Source of the DNA: Bacteroidota bacterium
Lineage (GTDB): Bacteria; Bacteroidota; Bacteroidia; B-17B0; Aurantibacillaceae
DNA: 38,292 bases
NCBI GenBank assembly: GCA_013298715.1
Contig: JAAFIQ010000027.1
Location: forward strand, 1-38,292
Direction of reading: 5' to 3'
The translations under genes were made by a program, and so were the position numbers. Shown piece by piece: positions 27,837-36,272 of the stretch (position 1 is the stretch's first letter; the number at the start of each line of letters is the position of its first letter). The notes beneath the pieces are model-generated. The model was not told the origin of the DNA, searched no databases, and saw only the letters and a list, made by a program, of their open reading frames with translations.

Positions 27837-28175
27837 ATGCAGAGAAACAAATACATATCTGCTTTGTGTGTTATTGGCTATTTATCTGTGGTTATAAGTT
27901 TCCCACAAGTGTTTTCGCCTGCAATAAAAAAATTAGGAATCTTTGTACCTGCTATTTATGGTAGCATTATGGCGCTTCAGTTTATGGCATTTGTTGGCGT
28001 TTGGTACTTTAAGCAATGGGGTGTTTTACTCTTACTAGCAAGTTTTATTACAAAAATAATTTTTTGTTTACTAACCAATCAACTAGCATTTGGGTTTTAT
28101 TTTACAATTTCATTTTTTGTTTTGAGTTGCTTTCTACTGCTTAAAAAATTTAAGTTGATGGATAGAAACTTATGA
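27837..28175 (+). CDS. Small polytopic membrane protein, unknown
   Basis: 112 residues with four likely membrane helices: about 7-25, 37-57, 60-79 and 84-105, connected by very short loops (KKLGIF, KQWG, TNQLAF), and a basic C-terminus (KKFKLMDRNL). I do not recognise the family. The ATG follows the lpxH stop without a gap (TAAATG), so it is translated with lpxH. Nothing in the sequence shows a catalytic or binding site. Confidence 0.7.
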   Translation: MQRNKYISALCVIGYLSVVISFPQVFSPAIKKLGIFVPAIYGSIMALQFMAFVGVWYFKQWGVLLLLASFITKIIFCLLTNQLAFGFYFTISFFVLSCFLLLKKFKLMDRNL

Positions 28176-28209
28176 AGGTATTTTTCGATTAATTTTTAAT
28201 CTCATACAA

Positions 28210-29037
28210 ATGAAATATTTTATTCAAATACTTTTTATCAGTCTTGGTTACTCAACTTTTAGTGCAAGTAACCTTAAAATAAATTCTATAAAAAACCAAA
28301 ACGACTCTGTATCTATTTTCCGTCATTTTGATAAAATAAAATCGCTTGTTCAGATTTGGAATACATCCATCAATGAAAAAAAATTATCAACTTTAAACAA
28401 CCTTTACGCAGATACTGTTCAATACTATGTAAAAAAAATAAGCCCGCAAGCGTGTATTAAATCTAAAGAAACATGGCTCACATCAAACCCAAACTATAAA
28501 CAAAAAGTGCAAGATTTACTTATTTATTATAAAGAAGATGTTTCAAATATTATTACCGTTGAATTTGAAAAAATTTATACCGACAAATCTACCAAAACGG
28601 TTACTGCATTATTGGAATTTAAATTAGTAAACAATAGTTGGAAATTGTTTAAAGAAACAGATATACAAAGCGAGGTTGCAAGTGTAAAAAAAATAACGCC
28701 ATACTCGTTACAAAACAAAAAATATAAGTTTACAAGAGAATATTGGATGGATACGCGTAATACAGGCTTAGCGCATGATATGGTTCCGTATAAATTTTAT
28801 TTAGATTTTAAGATAAATAAAATAATTACTGGTACATTCTCAAGATACAGTGGTATGCTGCGCTCCTGGATGGATTATACAATTACAAAAGGCTCTATAC
28901 AAAACGGTATTCTTGAACTTAATTTAAACTACCAAGGAACCGCACCACAAAAAATGCGCTTCAAAATTATTAATGAAAAATCTATAATGTGTATTGATGG
29001 TGACGATGAGTTACTCGGAAAAATTTTAAGTCATTAA
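28210..29037 (+). CDS. Exported protein with an NTF2-like domain
   Basis: A signal peptide (MKYFIQILFISLGYSTFSAS) is followed by a region resembling an NTF2/SnoaL-like cone fold at about 40-150: IKSLVQIWNTSINEKKLSTL, then LYADTVQYYVKK, an ACIKSKETWL helix and strands ending in LEFKLVNNSWKLFKETD. The C-terminal 110 residues are beta-rich (YKFYLDFKINKIITGTFSRY) and unassigned. In other proteins such domains bind small ligands or assemble with partners. It lies 34 nt after the membrane protein and is the last gene on this strand before a convergent terminator region. Confidence 0.68.
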   Translation: MKYFIQILFISLGYSTFSASNLKINSIKNQNDSVSIFRHFDKIKSLVQIWNTSINEKKLSTLNNLYADTVQYYVKKISPQACIKSKETWLTSNPNYKQKVQDLLIYYKEDVSNIITVEFEKIYTDKSTKTVTALLEFKLVNNSWKLFKETDIQSEVASVKKITPYSLQNKKYKFTREYWMDTRNTGLAHDMVPYKFYLDFKINKIITGTFSRYSGMLRSWMDYTITKGSIQNGILELNLNYQGTAPQKMRFKIINEKSIMCIDGDDELLGKILSH

Positions 29038-29052
29038 AGGTAAAGGTGGTTG

Positions 29053-29081
29053 AAAAAAGCGCCATAAAATTACTTGGCGCT
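29053..29081 (-). terminator. Terminator of the carbonic anhydrase operon
   Basis: AGCGCCA (29058-29064) pairs with TGGCGCT (29075-29081), loop of 10 nt. Six A bases (29053-29058) become a T run for minus-strand transcripts, which end at the carbonic anhydrase stop (29096). Confidence 0.7.
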
Positions 29082-29095
29082 CATCTACTCATTAA

Positions 29096-29752
29096 CTAAA
29101 ACTCTTTGGTAAAATCGTAACGATAAATTTCCTCAATATCTTCGTTTTCCATGTGCATTACATTTAACTCGGTAATTAATCCGTTGTTAAGTCCGTAAAC
29201 CCAGCCATGAATTTCTACATGCTTTTTCTCAAACCACGCTTTTTGAATAATTTTTGTTTTTGCTAAATTTTTTACTTGTTCAATTACATTCAAATCGGTT
29301 AATCTATCAGCACGTTTATCCAGATCTGCTATTTGATCTAATTCAACTCTGTGTTTAAAATATACATCCTTTATATTTCTTAGCCATTTATCTACAATGC
29401 CATACGAACTATTGCCCATAGCGGCCCTAACACCCCCACAACCATAATGCCCGCAAACAATTACATGATGCACGCCTAATACATTTACTGCATACTCAAC
29501 CACACTCATTAAATTTAAATCGGTATGCACAACAACATTCGCAATATTACGATGCACAAAAATTTCACCGCTATGTGTTCCTGTAACCTCATTCGCGGGT
29601 ACTCGGCTGTCGCTACAACCTATCCATAAATATTCTGGTTTTTGCCCCAAACTTAATTTTTTAAAATATTCAGGATCCGAAAATTGTTTTGATTGCGAAT
29701 AAAGTTTATTGCCTTCAATTAGGCGTTTGTAGCTGTTTCTAACTGTTTCCAT
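29096..29752 (-). CDS. Beta-class carbonic anhydrase
   Basis: Interconverts CO2 and bicarbonate. Zinc ligands are visible: Cys46 with Asp48 and Arg50 in WIGCSDSRVPA, and His102 and Cys105 in CGHYGCGGVRA. GEIFVHRNIANVV lies between them. Length 218 is usual for the Can type. Its start overlaps the end of the SulP transporter gene by 14 nt, so the two are translationally coupled; together they probably take up and equilibrate bicarbonate in the cytoplasm. The C-terminal part (KHVEIHGWVYGLNNG) is also conserved in the family. Confidence 0.95.
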   Translation of the reverse strand: METVRNSYKRLIEGNKLYSQSKQFSDPEYFKKLSLGQKPEYLWIGCSDSRVPANEVTGTHSGEIFVHRNIANVVVHTDLNLMSVVEYAVNVLGVHHVIVCGHYGCGGVRAAMGNSSYGIVDKWLRNIKDVYFKHRVELDQIADLDKRADRLTDLNVIEQVKNLAKTKIIQKAWFEKKHVEIHGWVYGLNNGLITELNVMHMENEDIEEIYRYDFTKEF

Positions 29753-31202
29753 TTTTTAATACTAATTGGGTTAATTTATTTGAGTATTTAGCATCATCAT
29801 TGTATTTAATTGAAATTTCAGTTTTAGTTCTAACTTGCTTTTTAAGTTTAATGTAAAGGAAAACGGTTTCCTTTGCTGGAAGGTGAATTATCTTTTTTCC
29901 GTCTTTTTGTTCAATAACCAATTTATTTTTAGAGTAAACAAAATACTCAACCAAATAGCTTATTATTATTCCAGCAAATACACCTTTTAATAAATCGGTT
30001 AGAAGCATTACAATTACAGTAGCTAAAAACGGAAAAAAAAAAGCAACCCCTTGTTTATAGATTTCCTTTATTAACCTAGGGCTGGCAAGTTTATAACCTG
30101 TGTAAATTAAAATAGCTGCTAAACAAGCATTAGGTATTAGGTTTAACTTACTCGATAAAAACAGTAATGATAAAAGTAAGAGTAAAGCATGAACTATTGC
30201 AGATAACTTTGTAGTTCCTCCAGCGTTAACATTGGCTGCGCTTCTAACAATTACTGAGGTTACAGGTAAAGCGCCAATTAAACCACATAAAATATTACCA
30301 ATGCCTTGCGCCAATAACTCTTGGTTTGTACTAGAGGTTCTGCCTTGCGGATCAATACTATCTACTGCACTTAAACTTAACAACGATTCTATGCTAGCAA
30401 CTAAAGAAACAGTGGCTACCACAATCCAAAACGCACCTGTATTAATTTTGGTGAAAGATGGTATAGTAAACGACGCTATAAAATCACCGATATTTAAAAA
30501 CTCAGGCAAATTCACTCTATGTGATGCTTCTATTTGAAAATTACTTGCAGAGGAGTTATTAAAAATGAAACACAACAACAAGCCAAGTACTACAACAATT
30601 AATTGTATTGGAATATTTTTTAAACCATTTAAATTTTTGTAAAACTTACTTGCTCCAAAAAAGACAAGTATTAACGATAATAAACCTATAATCAAAGCGC
30701 CTTCTTTTACATAACTAAACATATTAAAAATTTCTGAAAAAGAATTATAACCATCTGATTGAAAAAACTCTTCATCACCCTCAGGATCTTTGTCATAACC
30801 AACCAAGTGTGGTAATTGCTTAATTATTAAAATAATTCCAATACCAGCAAGCATGCCTTTAATTACAGCGTCAGGAATAAAAGTTACGATGCTCCCAAAT
30901 TTTAAAAAACCAAAAATGAGTTGTAGAACACCGGCAAAAATAACTGCTGCTGCAAATGTTTGAATATCCCCTAAAGATGCCAAAGAAGCAACAACGATAG
31001 ATGTTAAACCTGCTGCTGGCCCGCTTACACTTAACGTTGAATTACTTAGTAAAGTAACAAAAACACCCGCAATTACTCCAGACAAAACACCAGATGCAGC
31101 TGGCATACCAGAGGCTAATGCAATTCCTAAACAAAGCGGTAAAGCAACAAGAAAGACAACAATACCACTTTTTAAATTTTTTAAAATATCTTTTTTAAAC
31201 AT
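29739..31202 (-). CDS. SulP-family anion transporter without STAS domain
   Basis: Multi-helix inner-membrane transporter of the SLC26/SulP family. The start is taken at MFKKDILKNLKSG (31202); the frame runs 20 codons further up, but that text is not family-like. The signatures are VALPLCLGIALASGMPAASG, SVSGPAAGLTSIV, FIPDAVIKGMLAGIGI and LCGLIGALPVTSVIVRSAAN. About 430 residues of membrane domain are followed by only some 55 residues, which do not form the usual STAS domain. Because a carbonic anhydrase is fused by overlap, bicarbonate is a likelier substrate than sulfate (as in BicA-like systems); this is inference. An acidic membrane protein gene precedes it. Confidence 0.9.
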   Translation of the reverse strand: MFKKDILKNLKSGIVVFLVALPLCLGIALASGMPAASGVLSGVIAGVFVTLLSNSTLSVSGPAAGLTSIVVASLASLGDIQTFAAAVIFAGVLQLIFGFLKFGSIVTFIPDAVIKGMLAGIGIILIIKQLPHLVGYDKDPEGDEEFFQSDGYNSFSEIFNMFSYVKEGALIIGLLSLILVFFGASKFYKNLNGLKNIPIQLIVVVLGLLLCFIFNNSSASNFQIEASHRVNLPEFLNIGDFIASFTIPSFTKINTGAFWIVVATVSLVASIESLLSLSAVDSIDPQGRTSSTNQELLAQGIGNILCGLIGALPVTSVIVRSAANVNAGGTTKLSAIVHALLLLLSLLFLSSKLNLIPNACLAAILIYTGYKLASPRLIKEIYKQGVAFFFPFLATVIVMLLTDLLKGVFAGIIISYLVEYFVYSKNKLVIEQKDGKKIIHLPAKETVFLYIKLKKQVRTKTEISIKYNDDAKYSNKLTQLVLKNGNS

Positions 31203-31285
31203 AAAGTAATTTATTAGAAAATTATTCGCTAAATAAAAGAGTAAAAAATACTCTTTGCGCAAAGACCCTGAAACAAAGCCTTAAT

Positions 31286-31621
31286 TTAGGCTTTAGGAGG
31301 AGGCACTAGTAATTGAAAATTAGAGCTTGGTAATTTTGTAAGATAGGGGAGATTAAAATTTGTAGAATAAATGCTGGGCGCACAAAGATTAATATAAATT
31401 TTGCTAAATAACTTTTCAGTTTCATCGTCTTCATCAAACTCATCTTCTTCAGAATTTTCTTCACTATCTGAATTGTTATCGGAATCAGCTTTATCAAAAT
31501 CAAAAGTTTTACAAAATTCAGTATCTAACGTACGTTTAAGGTAAGAAACACCCCAAACCAAAGTAAAAGAAATAGCACAGCAAAGCACTAATATGGGGGA
31601 TATTTTGAATATAACTTTCAT
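31286..31621 (-). CDS. Small membrane protein with an acidic stretch, upstream of sulP
   Basis: 111 residues: an N-terminal membrane helix (about 5-27, ISPILVLCCAISFTLVWGVS), a strongly acidic Ser/Asn-rich linker (about 45-70, with EENSEEDEFDEDDETEK) and a hydrophobic/Pro tail ending LLVPPPKA. I do not recognise a named family. It lies 83 nt upstream of the SulP start on the same strand and 51 nt after the DUF6427-like gene. The acidic linker would face the periplasm or the cytoplasm depending on helix orientation; the two lysines and one arginine after the helix suggest the tail is inside, but this is weak. Confidence 0.6.
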   Translation of the reverse strand: MKVIFKISPILVLCCAISFTLVWGVSYLKRTLDTEFCKTFDFDKADSDNNSDSEENSEEDEFDEDDETEKLFSKIYINLCAPSIYSTNFNLPYLTKLPSSNFQLLVPPPKA

Positions 31622-31672
31622 TAAAAGCGTGAGCTAAATTAACCATTTTTTTTAATTCTCAACTTAATCATC

Positions 31673-32659
31673 TCAAACTAAATTATACATGGCACCAGCT
31701 ATTATGCTCAAACAAAATAACAACAAGGTTATTATTGTATTTGTAATTTTTTGTTGTTTCATTAAAAACATAAATTCACCAACAAAAACAGAAATAGGAA
31801 AGCAATAAATTAAAATAATTTTAGAACTATTTGCACCACCAGAAAAGAAACCAAAAATTGAAAAGAAAATATACCAAAGCAAAAGTGAATTCATTTTTTG
31901 CTTTTTTATGGTGTTTCCAAAGCCAGAAAATAAGAACGCAACAATTGAAACTAGCAACAAAATAAGTAATAAAAATAAAAGTGGTAAATAATACTCGCTA
32001 AAAGATGGCACTGTTAAACTATTAAAATAAAGTTTAAACGCTTGAATAAAATACCATCTATTAAAATTAATTAAGTAGGCAATACATTCGTAAATAAAAA
32101 TTGGTGCCGCAAATCCTATTAAAGCAACAACCCATTCCTTCAAACTAAAATTTCGTAAAATAACCAATACAATAAAAAACAATGGAAATGCTACAATACT
32201 TGTCATTGTAAAAAAAGCCGATAAACTGAGCCAAAATGCCGCCAAAAAAATTTGATTTAACGCATGCTCTTTTCTATAACTGGCAACCAGCTGCTTTATT
32301 GTATATAGAATAAAAACATTGGTAATAAGTTGCGAATTAATTTGAGAAGCATTTAAACTTACCAGCGATAAAAAAGCGTATAAAAAAAAAGGAAAAAAGT
32401 TGTTCTTATCCACAATTTCCTCATCGGTACAAATTGAACTTACCAAAACCAAAGAAATAGTAAGCGAAATTAAATTAACTAGTAAAATAAGATATTTACT
32501 GTTTACAAACTTTAAAAAGTAGTTGTAAAACAAATCAGGGTAGCTACTGGTTTCTAAATTTTTTAAAGAAAATAACAAAATAACTGAGTAACAAGAAACT
32601 ATTAGCAACAACAAGCCAATTCCTCCTCTAATTCCTTTATTTAATACCCCTGCAAACAC
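31673..32659 (-). CDS. DUF6427-like polytopic membrane protein
   Basis: 328 residues with about ten hydrophobic helices and few charges; the N-terminus is MFAGVLNKGIRGGIG and the C-terminus IIAGAMYNLV. The pattern (NASQINSQLITNVFILYTIK in the middle, FSGGANSSKIILIYCFPIS near the end) fits the Bacteroidota DUF6427 group as I recall it; its role is unknown. It is divergent from a 70-residue DUF6341-like gene 61 nt away, and these two families are often neighbours, which supports both calls. Confidence 0.72.
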   Translation of the reverse strand: MFAGVLNKGIRGGIGLLLLIVSCYSVILLFSLKNLETSSYPDLFYNYFLKFVNSKYLILLVNLISLTISLVLVSSICTDEEIVDKNNFFPFFLYAFLSLVSLNASQINSQLITNVFILYTIKQLVASYRKEHALNQIFLAAFWLSLSAFFTMTSIVAFPLFFIVLVILRNFSLKEWVVALIGFAAPIFIYECIAYLINFNRWYFIQAFKLYFNSLTVPSFSEYYLPLLFLLLILLLVSIVAFLFSGFGNTIKKQKMNSLLLWYIFFSIFGFFSGGANSSKIILIYCFPISVFVGEFMFLMKQQKITNTIITLLLFCLSIIAGAMYNLV

Positions 32660-32684
32660 AATTTTTTTATTTGAAACAAATACT

Positions 32685-32692
32685 TATTTTTG
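32685..32692 (+). promoter_or_regulatory. -7 box of the DUF6341-like gene
   Basis: TATTTTTG, a TAnnTTTG match 28 nt before the ATG at 32721. The expected TTTG at about 19 nt upstream is not clear; only T-rich sequence is there. Confidence 0.4.
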
Positions 32693-32720
32693 TGGTGTAA
32701 ACTTACAAATTAATTTAACT

Positions 32721-32933
32721 ATGAATGCTTTATTTATAACCTTAATGATAACTTGGACAGATGTTTTTGAATCGATTGGTAGCTTTTTTCAATGGACATT
32801 TAAAGGAATGGAAAAGTTAGGTCACGGTCCTAATGTATTTATTTCAATTTTTGTAATTGGTATGCTTGTATATTGGACAGCTAAAATAGTGAAATACAAA
32901 AAAGAAGCTGCTCGTAACAGCACCACTGAGTAA
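32721..32933 (+). CDS. DUF6341-like small membrane protein
   Basis: 70 residues: a short amphipathic N-terminus (WTDVFESIGSFFQWTFKGME), one membrane helix (about 39-58, FISIFVIGMLVYWTAKIVKY) and a charged tail (KKEAARNSTTE). It resembles the Bacteroidota DUF6341 proteins found beside DUF6427 genes. Its function is not known. It is monocistronic and ends at the bidirectional terminator at 32949. It is short, but the promoter box, the clean ATG and the family resemblance support it as real. Confidence 0.7.
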   Translation: MNALFITLMITWTDVFESIGSFFQWTFKGMEKLGHGPNVFISIFVIGMLVYWTAKIVKYKKEAARNSTTE

Positions 32934-32948
32934 TAGCTTAATTTATTT

Positions 32949-32979
32949 AAAAAAAGCGAACTTGTTGTTCGCTTTTTTT
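32949..32979. terminator. Bidirectional terminator
   Basis: AAAAAAAGCGAAC (32949-32961) pairs with GTTCGCTTTTTTT (32967-32979), loop of 5 nt. It lies between two convergent genes; the stop codon of the DUF4296 gene starts at its edge. Confidence 0.85.
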
Positions 32980-33328
32980 ATTGTGTTTTTTTTCTATTTA
33001 AAATCTCCAACACTTCTTCATAAACCGCTCGGTATTCCTTTGGATATTTGCTGTAAACATTAATAGTGCTATCGTATCTAGTTTTACTCATATTGTTTTG
33101 TAGCCAAGGATTAAATTTATAGCCAGAATCGTATTTCTCAAATTTTAAATTTAAAATATTGAGGTTAAACGAATTTTCTGCTACCGCCATATCTGCCAAA
33201 AGAAGAGCAAAACTATCTGCTGGTAATATATACTTACTTTTTAGTTCAGGACTTGTGGTGTTACCATCGTTTCCACACCCAACTGTTACAAAAAGTAATA
33301 ATGAAATTAAACTAGTGCGTAAAAACAT
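32978..33328 (-). CDS. DUF4296 lipoprotein
   Basis: 116-residue lipoprotein: signal peptide MFLRTSLISLLLFVTVGC with the lipobox ending at Cys18. The mature part shows the DUF4296 pattern: a proline-containing start (KYILPADSFALLLADMAVAE), then a helix with tyrosines and MSKTRYDSTINVYSKYPKEY, which includes the conserved FxxSxxYY-like block in a looser form, and a C-terminal helix. The role is unknown. The start overlaps the end of the YafK-like gene by 17 nt, so the two are coupled. Length is usual for the family. Confidence 0.8.
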   Translation of the reverse strand: MFLRTSLISLLLFVTVGCGNDGNTTSPELKSKYILPADSFALLLADMAVAENSFNLNILNLKFEKYDSGYKFNPWLQNNMSKTRYDSTINVYSKYPKEYRAVYEEVLEILNRKKTQ

Positions 33329-34061
33329 AGGCTCCGCTTTTATTTATGGTAAAGGTATTGAGTTGTTTGTGTTTCTCAAAATAAGAATAAGCTGGTTGCA
33401 ATTCTTTCCAAAAAGTTTGTTTTTCGTTTGAATAATCAGCTAATACTTTTTTAAAATTTTCGGGCGTTAACTCGCAAGGAAAAATCTGAATAGCAATTTG
33501 ATTACCACTATTTTTTGCTTCGGTGGCTAATAAATAAACTTCTTCAATTGGCTCGTTTTGCAAAGGTATACAACCTATGGTTACACAATTGCCATGTACC
33601 ATAATATCACCACCAAGCTTCGCCCCTCCCCTAACCTTATCGCTTTTATTTGGGTAATTTACTTTTAAAGAAAGATGATAACTGCTTACAGGGTTAAAAT
33701 CACTTATTTGGTAACAACCCTCTGGCACTTGCCCATCGCCCTCAGCACGTTTTGGCCCTAACTCACCGCTTGATGCGCATATTGGTAATGTTTTTAATAA
33801 GATGTATGCTTGTTCATTTTTATTTTTCATCCACACTTCAAATTTTTTCTCGAACTTAAACACTCTAAAATAAAGTATTACATTACTTAAATTTAAATTT
33901 TTAGTCTCAATTTCTTTTTTTAATACCTCCCACTTGCTGTTGTAGGCCGATTTTACACGGGCGTATTTTTTTTGTTGTTCTTTAAAATTTTCTTTACCAA
34001 TAAAGCCAAAAACCAACACGCAGCTAACTATTAACACTATGTATTTAATAAATGGTTTCAA
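33312..34061 (-). CDS. YafK-like L,D-transpeptidase (YkuD fold)
   Basis: Periplasmic enzyme with a YkuD catalytic domain. A signal peptide or anchor (about 6-20) is followed by the YafK-type stretch LGPKRAEGDGQVPEGCYQI (101-119) and the catalytic block GGDIMVHGNCVTIGCIPL (His156, Cys164; Thr161 where many have Ser). The EGDGQVPEG text marks the YafK/DpaA branch, which in E. coli releases Braun lipoprotein from peptidoglycan. No Braun lipoprotein is expected in Bacteroidota, so the substrate here is open. Length 249 is normal. It is transcribed with the DUF4296 gene, and is divergent from the DivIC/FtsB gene 55 nt away. Confidence 0.87.
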   Translation of the reverse strand: MKPFIKYIVLIVSCVLVFGFIGKENFKEQQKKYARVKSAYNSKWEVLKKEIETKNLNLSNVILYFRVFKFEKKFEVWMKNKNEQAYILLKTLPICASSGELGPKRAEGDGQVPEGCYQISDFNPVSSYHLSLKVNYPNKSDKVRGGAKLGGDIMVHGNCVTIGCIPLQNEPIEEVYLLATEAKNSGNQIAIQIFPCELTPENFKKVLADYSNEKQTFWKELQPAYSYFEKHKQLNTFTINKSGAYVFTH

Positions 34062-34116
34062 TTATTAGGATTGCAGAATTAATTAGCCTTAAATTTAAGG
34101 TATCTTCAAAATTACA

Positions 34117-34401
34117 ATGATTATTTTAAAATTTTTAAAGAACAAATATTTTTTAACCATAATTGGCATCGTTGTATGGATTATTTTTTTCGATAAAAAC
34201 GATGTATTCTCTCAGTGGGAGCTGATTCAGAAATGCAAAGAGTTAAACAAAGAAAAAAGTTATTACTTAGCACAAATTGAAGATAACAAAAATCAACTCA
34301 CCGAAGTTACAACGAACATAAAAAGTCTTGAAAGATTGGCCAGAGAAAAATACCTTATGAAAGCCGATAACGAAGATGTGTTTGTTTTTGTGACGAAGTA
34401 A
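34117..34401 (+). CDS. DivIC/FtsB-family septum formation protein
   Basis: 94 residues with the bitopic design of DivIC/FtsB: short cytoplasmic start, one membrane helix (about 11-25, YFLTIIGIVVWIIFF), then a coiled coil (about 35-72, ELNKEKSYYLAQIEDNKNQ) and the short C-terminal tail LERLAREKYLMKADNEDVFV that fits the family's AReky.mk..ge.v.. pattern. Such proteins bridge FtsL and FtsQ and help start septal peptidoglycan synthesis. The neighbouring YafK-like gene is also an envelope enzyme, on the opposite strand. It is single and convergent with the FkbM gene. Confidence 0.85.
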   Translation: MIILKFLKNKYFLTIIGIVVWIIFFDKNDVFSQWELIQKCKELNKEKSYYLAQIEDNKNQLTEVTTNIKSLERLAREKYLMKADNEDVFVFVTK

Positions 34402-34453
34402 ATCAACTGCTACTGATTTTTTCCAGAAAAATTTTTCAATCCTGAACCTCATC

Positions 34454-35299
34454 CTAACCAACAACCGCAATCAAATCAGTACTCCCCTTGTTAGGAATAA
34501 TTGTTTTATAATTTTCTAGTGTTACCAATTTTCCGCTTTTGGTATCAATTAGTTTGTAGTTTAACTCTTTAAAATAGTTGTAATAAAAATCAAAGTTAAA
34601 GCCCTTCTCTTCCATTACGTATAAACCTATTTCAAAAATAATTTTTGGTTTGTATTTGGCAATTGTTTCTTTAGCGCCTTTAAATACCTCATACTCGTGG
34701 CCATCGGTATCTATTTTAATAAAATCTATTTTTTGTAATTGGCGTTGGTTTACAAAATCGTTTAACGATAAGGCTGGAACCCCGTCTGTTGCTTTTGGCG
34801 TGCCTAAATGCACTGGGTGGTTATTATCATCTTTCTCACCATTTACTTTCCAACTCGAAAAAGCAACGATATTAGGATTTACAGAACTTTTTTCTGAAAC
34901 AAACGAATTAATTACTTCAATTCTATTTTCTAAATCTGTGTTTAAAGAAATGTTTTTCTTTAACCTTTCTAATGCATAAAACGTGGGTTCAAAACTATAC
35001 ACTTTTCCCTGTGGCACAGCGTTTGCAAATGGTAAACTCATTAAACCCACATTGGCGCCAATATCAATAATGGTAAAATTTGGCTCTATTTTTAAAAAAT
35101 TATTTTTGAAAATGTGTTTTTGAAAATTACCAAATAAATAAAGCGAGAGTTCAATTCCTTCAGCCAGATCTACTTCGTAATTAATGCCATTCCGCTTAAT
35201 TATTCGTTTTTGTTTTCCAACAAAAACAGTTACAACTTTATAAAGTATATGCGCTCCAAAAATCTTAATCTTGGTAAGTGGTAGCCAGCTTTTAAGCAT
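34454..35299 (-). CDS. FkbM-family methyltransferase
   Basis: SAM-dependent O-methyltransferase-like protein of 281 residues. The SAM-binding motif I is FTIIDIGANVGLMSLPFANA (near 90) with VYSFEPTFYALERLKKNI following, and the FkbM signature FIKIDTDGHEYEVFKGAKE near 190, then PKIIFEIG. These proteins methylate sugars or polyketides; nothing nearby shows which. It lies 27 nt downstream of the UspA gene on the same strand. There is no signal peptide, although the N-terminus (LLKSW-like start, basic) could lie on the membrane. Confidence 0.88.
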   Translation of the reverse strand: MLKSWLPLTKIKIFGAHILYKVVTVFVGKQKRIIKRNGINYEVDLAEGIELSLYLFGNFQKHIFKNNFLKIEPNFTIIDIGANVGLMSLPFANAVPQGKVYSFEPTFYALERLKKNISLNTDLENRIEVINSFVSEKSSVNPNIVAFSSWKVNGEKDDNNHPVHLGTPKATDGVPALSLNDFVNQRQLQKIDFIKIDTDGHEYEVFKGAKETIAKYKPKIIFEIGLYVMEEKGFNFDFYYNYFKELNYKLIDTKSGKLVTLENYKTIIPNKGSTDLIAVVG

Positions 35300-35326
35300 T
35301 TAATTTTATTTTTAAAAAGAAAGAAA

Positions 35327-36154
35327 TTAGTAACCCATTCCAAAACTCATACCACCTTCACGTTTCATTGGTTGTATAGTCATAACAGGTACATTACTAA
35401 CATCAACTATGCGTTGCGCATCTGTACCTGCAAAAAATTCTGTAACACCTAAATTTGGTTTGTTCATTATCATTATTAGGTCGGTTTCAATTTTATTTGC
35501 GTATTCAACTACTGTTGCTGCAACATCTTCTGCGGCTATGCTTTTGTTGGTACACGAAATACCTTTACTTTTTATAAATTGCTTAACTTGATGGGTGTAT
35601 GCCAACAATTTATTTTCATAGTTCGCATCCGCTGGATCAAAAACTCCCAAAATACGCACACTTGCTCCAAAAAAATGTGCAAACTGAACCGCATAATCAA
35701 CCTTTTCACGGGTTTCAACTGATAAATCAAGCGGTAATAAAATATTTTCACAACCGTCGCGGTGTTCATTTCCGCGAATTGTAATTACCGGGCATGGCGC
35801 TTTACGAATTAGCTTACTGGCGCTAGAACCAATAATGTTTCTAAATTTCATGTGGCTTTCTAATCCAGCAATAATAAGTGTTGCTCCAATTTCCTCTGCT
35901 ACCTTATCTGTTTCATCATAAATATCACCCTTTACATTCATAAACTCACACGGAACGCCGCTTTCTTGCTCGGTTTGTTTGGTAAGTTTATTTAAGGCTT
36001 CATAACTTTCTTCACCGCTTTTTTCGTAAACATGCAATAAAACAAGTTTAGAATGCGTGTATTTAGCCAAATTATACGATTGTTTTATGGCTAATAAGGA
36101 TTGTTTTGTAAAATCTATAGGGATTAAAATAATTCCCCTCTCTTTTAACTGCAT
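35327..36154 (-). CDS. Tandem universal stress protein (UspA family)
   Basis: 275 residues made of two UspA domains, about 1-145 and 150-265. The first has ILIPIDFTKQSLLAIKQSY and the nucleotide-binding G-rich block NIIGSSASKLIRKAPCPVIT; the second has ILLPLDLSVETREKVDYAV and VTEFFAGTDAQRIVDVSNVP in the matching place, with a poorer G-2x-G-9x-G pattern, so ATP binding is clearer in the first. Acts in the cytoplasm in stress tolerance. The two-domain form is common in Bacteroidota. The FkbM gene follows in the same direction. Divergent from rpsP. Confidence 0.92.
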   Translation of the reverse strand: MQLKERGIILIPIDFTKQSLLAIKQSYNLAKYTHSKLVLLHVYEKSGEESYEALNKLTKQTEQESGVPCEFMNVKGDIYDETDKVAEEIGATLIIAGLESHMKFRNIIGSSASKLIRKAPCPVITIRGNEHRDGCENILLPLDLSVETREKVDYAVQFAHFFGASVRILGVFDPADANYENKLLAYTHQVKQFIKSKGISCTNKSIAAEDVAATVVEYANKIETDLIMIMNKPNLGVTEFFAGTDAQRIVDVSNVPVMTIQPMKREGGMSFGMGY

Positions 36155-36214
36155 ACTTGTAAGAATAGAAGAAACAAAGTTAAAAAAATTACTTTTATTA
36201 ATGAAAATTTAATG

Positions 36215-36246
36215 TTTGGAGTATTTAGTTATTTATAGTATATTTA
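36215..36246 (+). promoter_or_regulatory. rpsP promoter
   Basis: TTTG (36215-36218), 20 nt, TATATTTA (36239-36246): one base off the TAnnTTTG consensus. The ATG follows 26 nt later, giving a short leader. Confidence 0.55.
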
Positions 36247-36272
36247 CACCCTAAATTTTAAAAAACAATATT

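Noticed and set aside
31203-31262. Upstream extension of the SulP frame by 20 codons
   Set aside because: The extra text is hydrophobic filler from an AT-rich leader; the family start fits MFKKDILKNLKSG.
34426-34445. Possible terminator hairpin between the DivIC/FtsB and FkbM genes
   Set aside because: Only an A/T stem (GAAAAA/TTTTTC) without a loop or T run; too weak to report.
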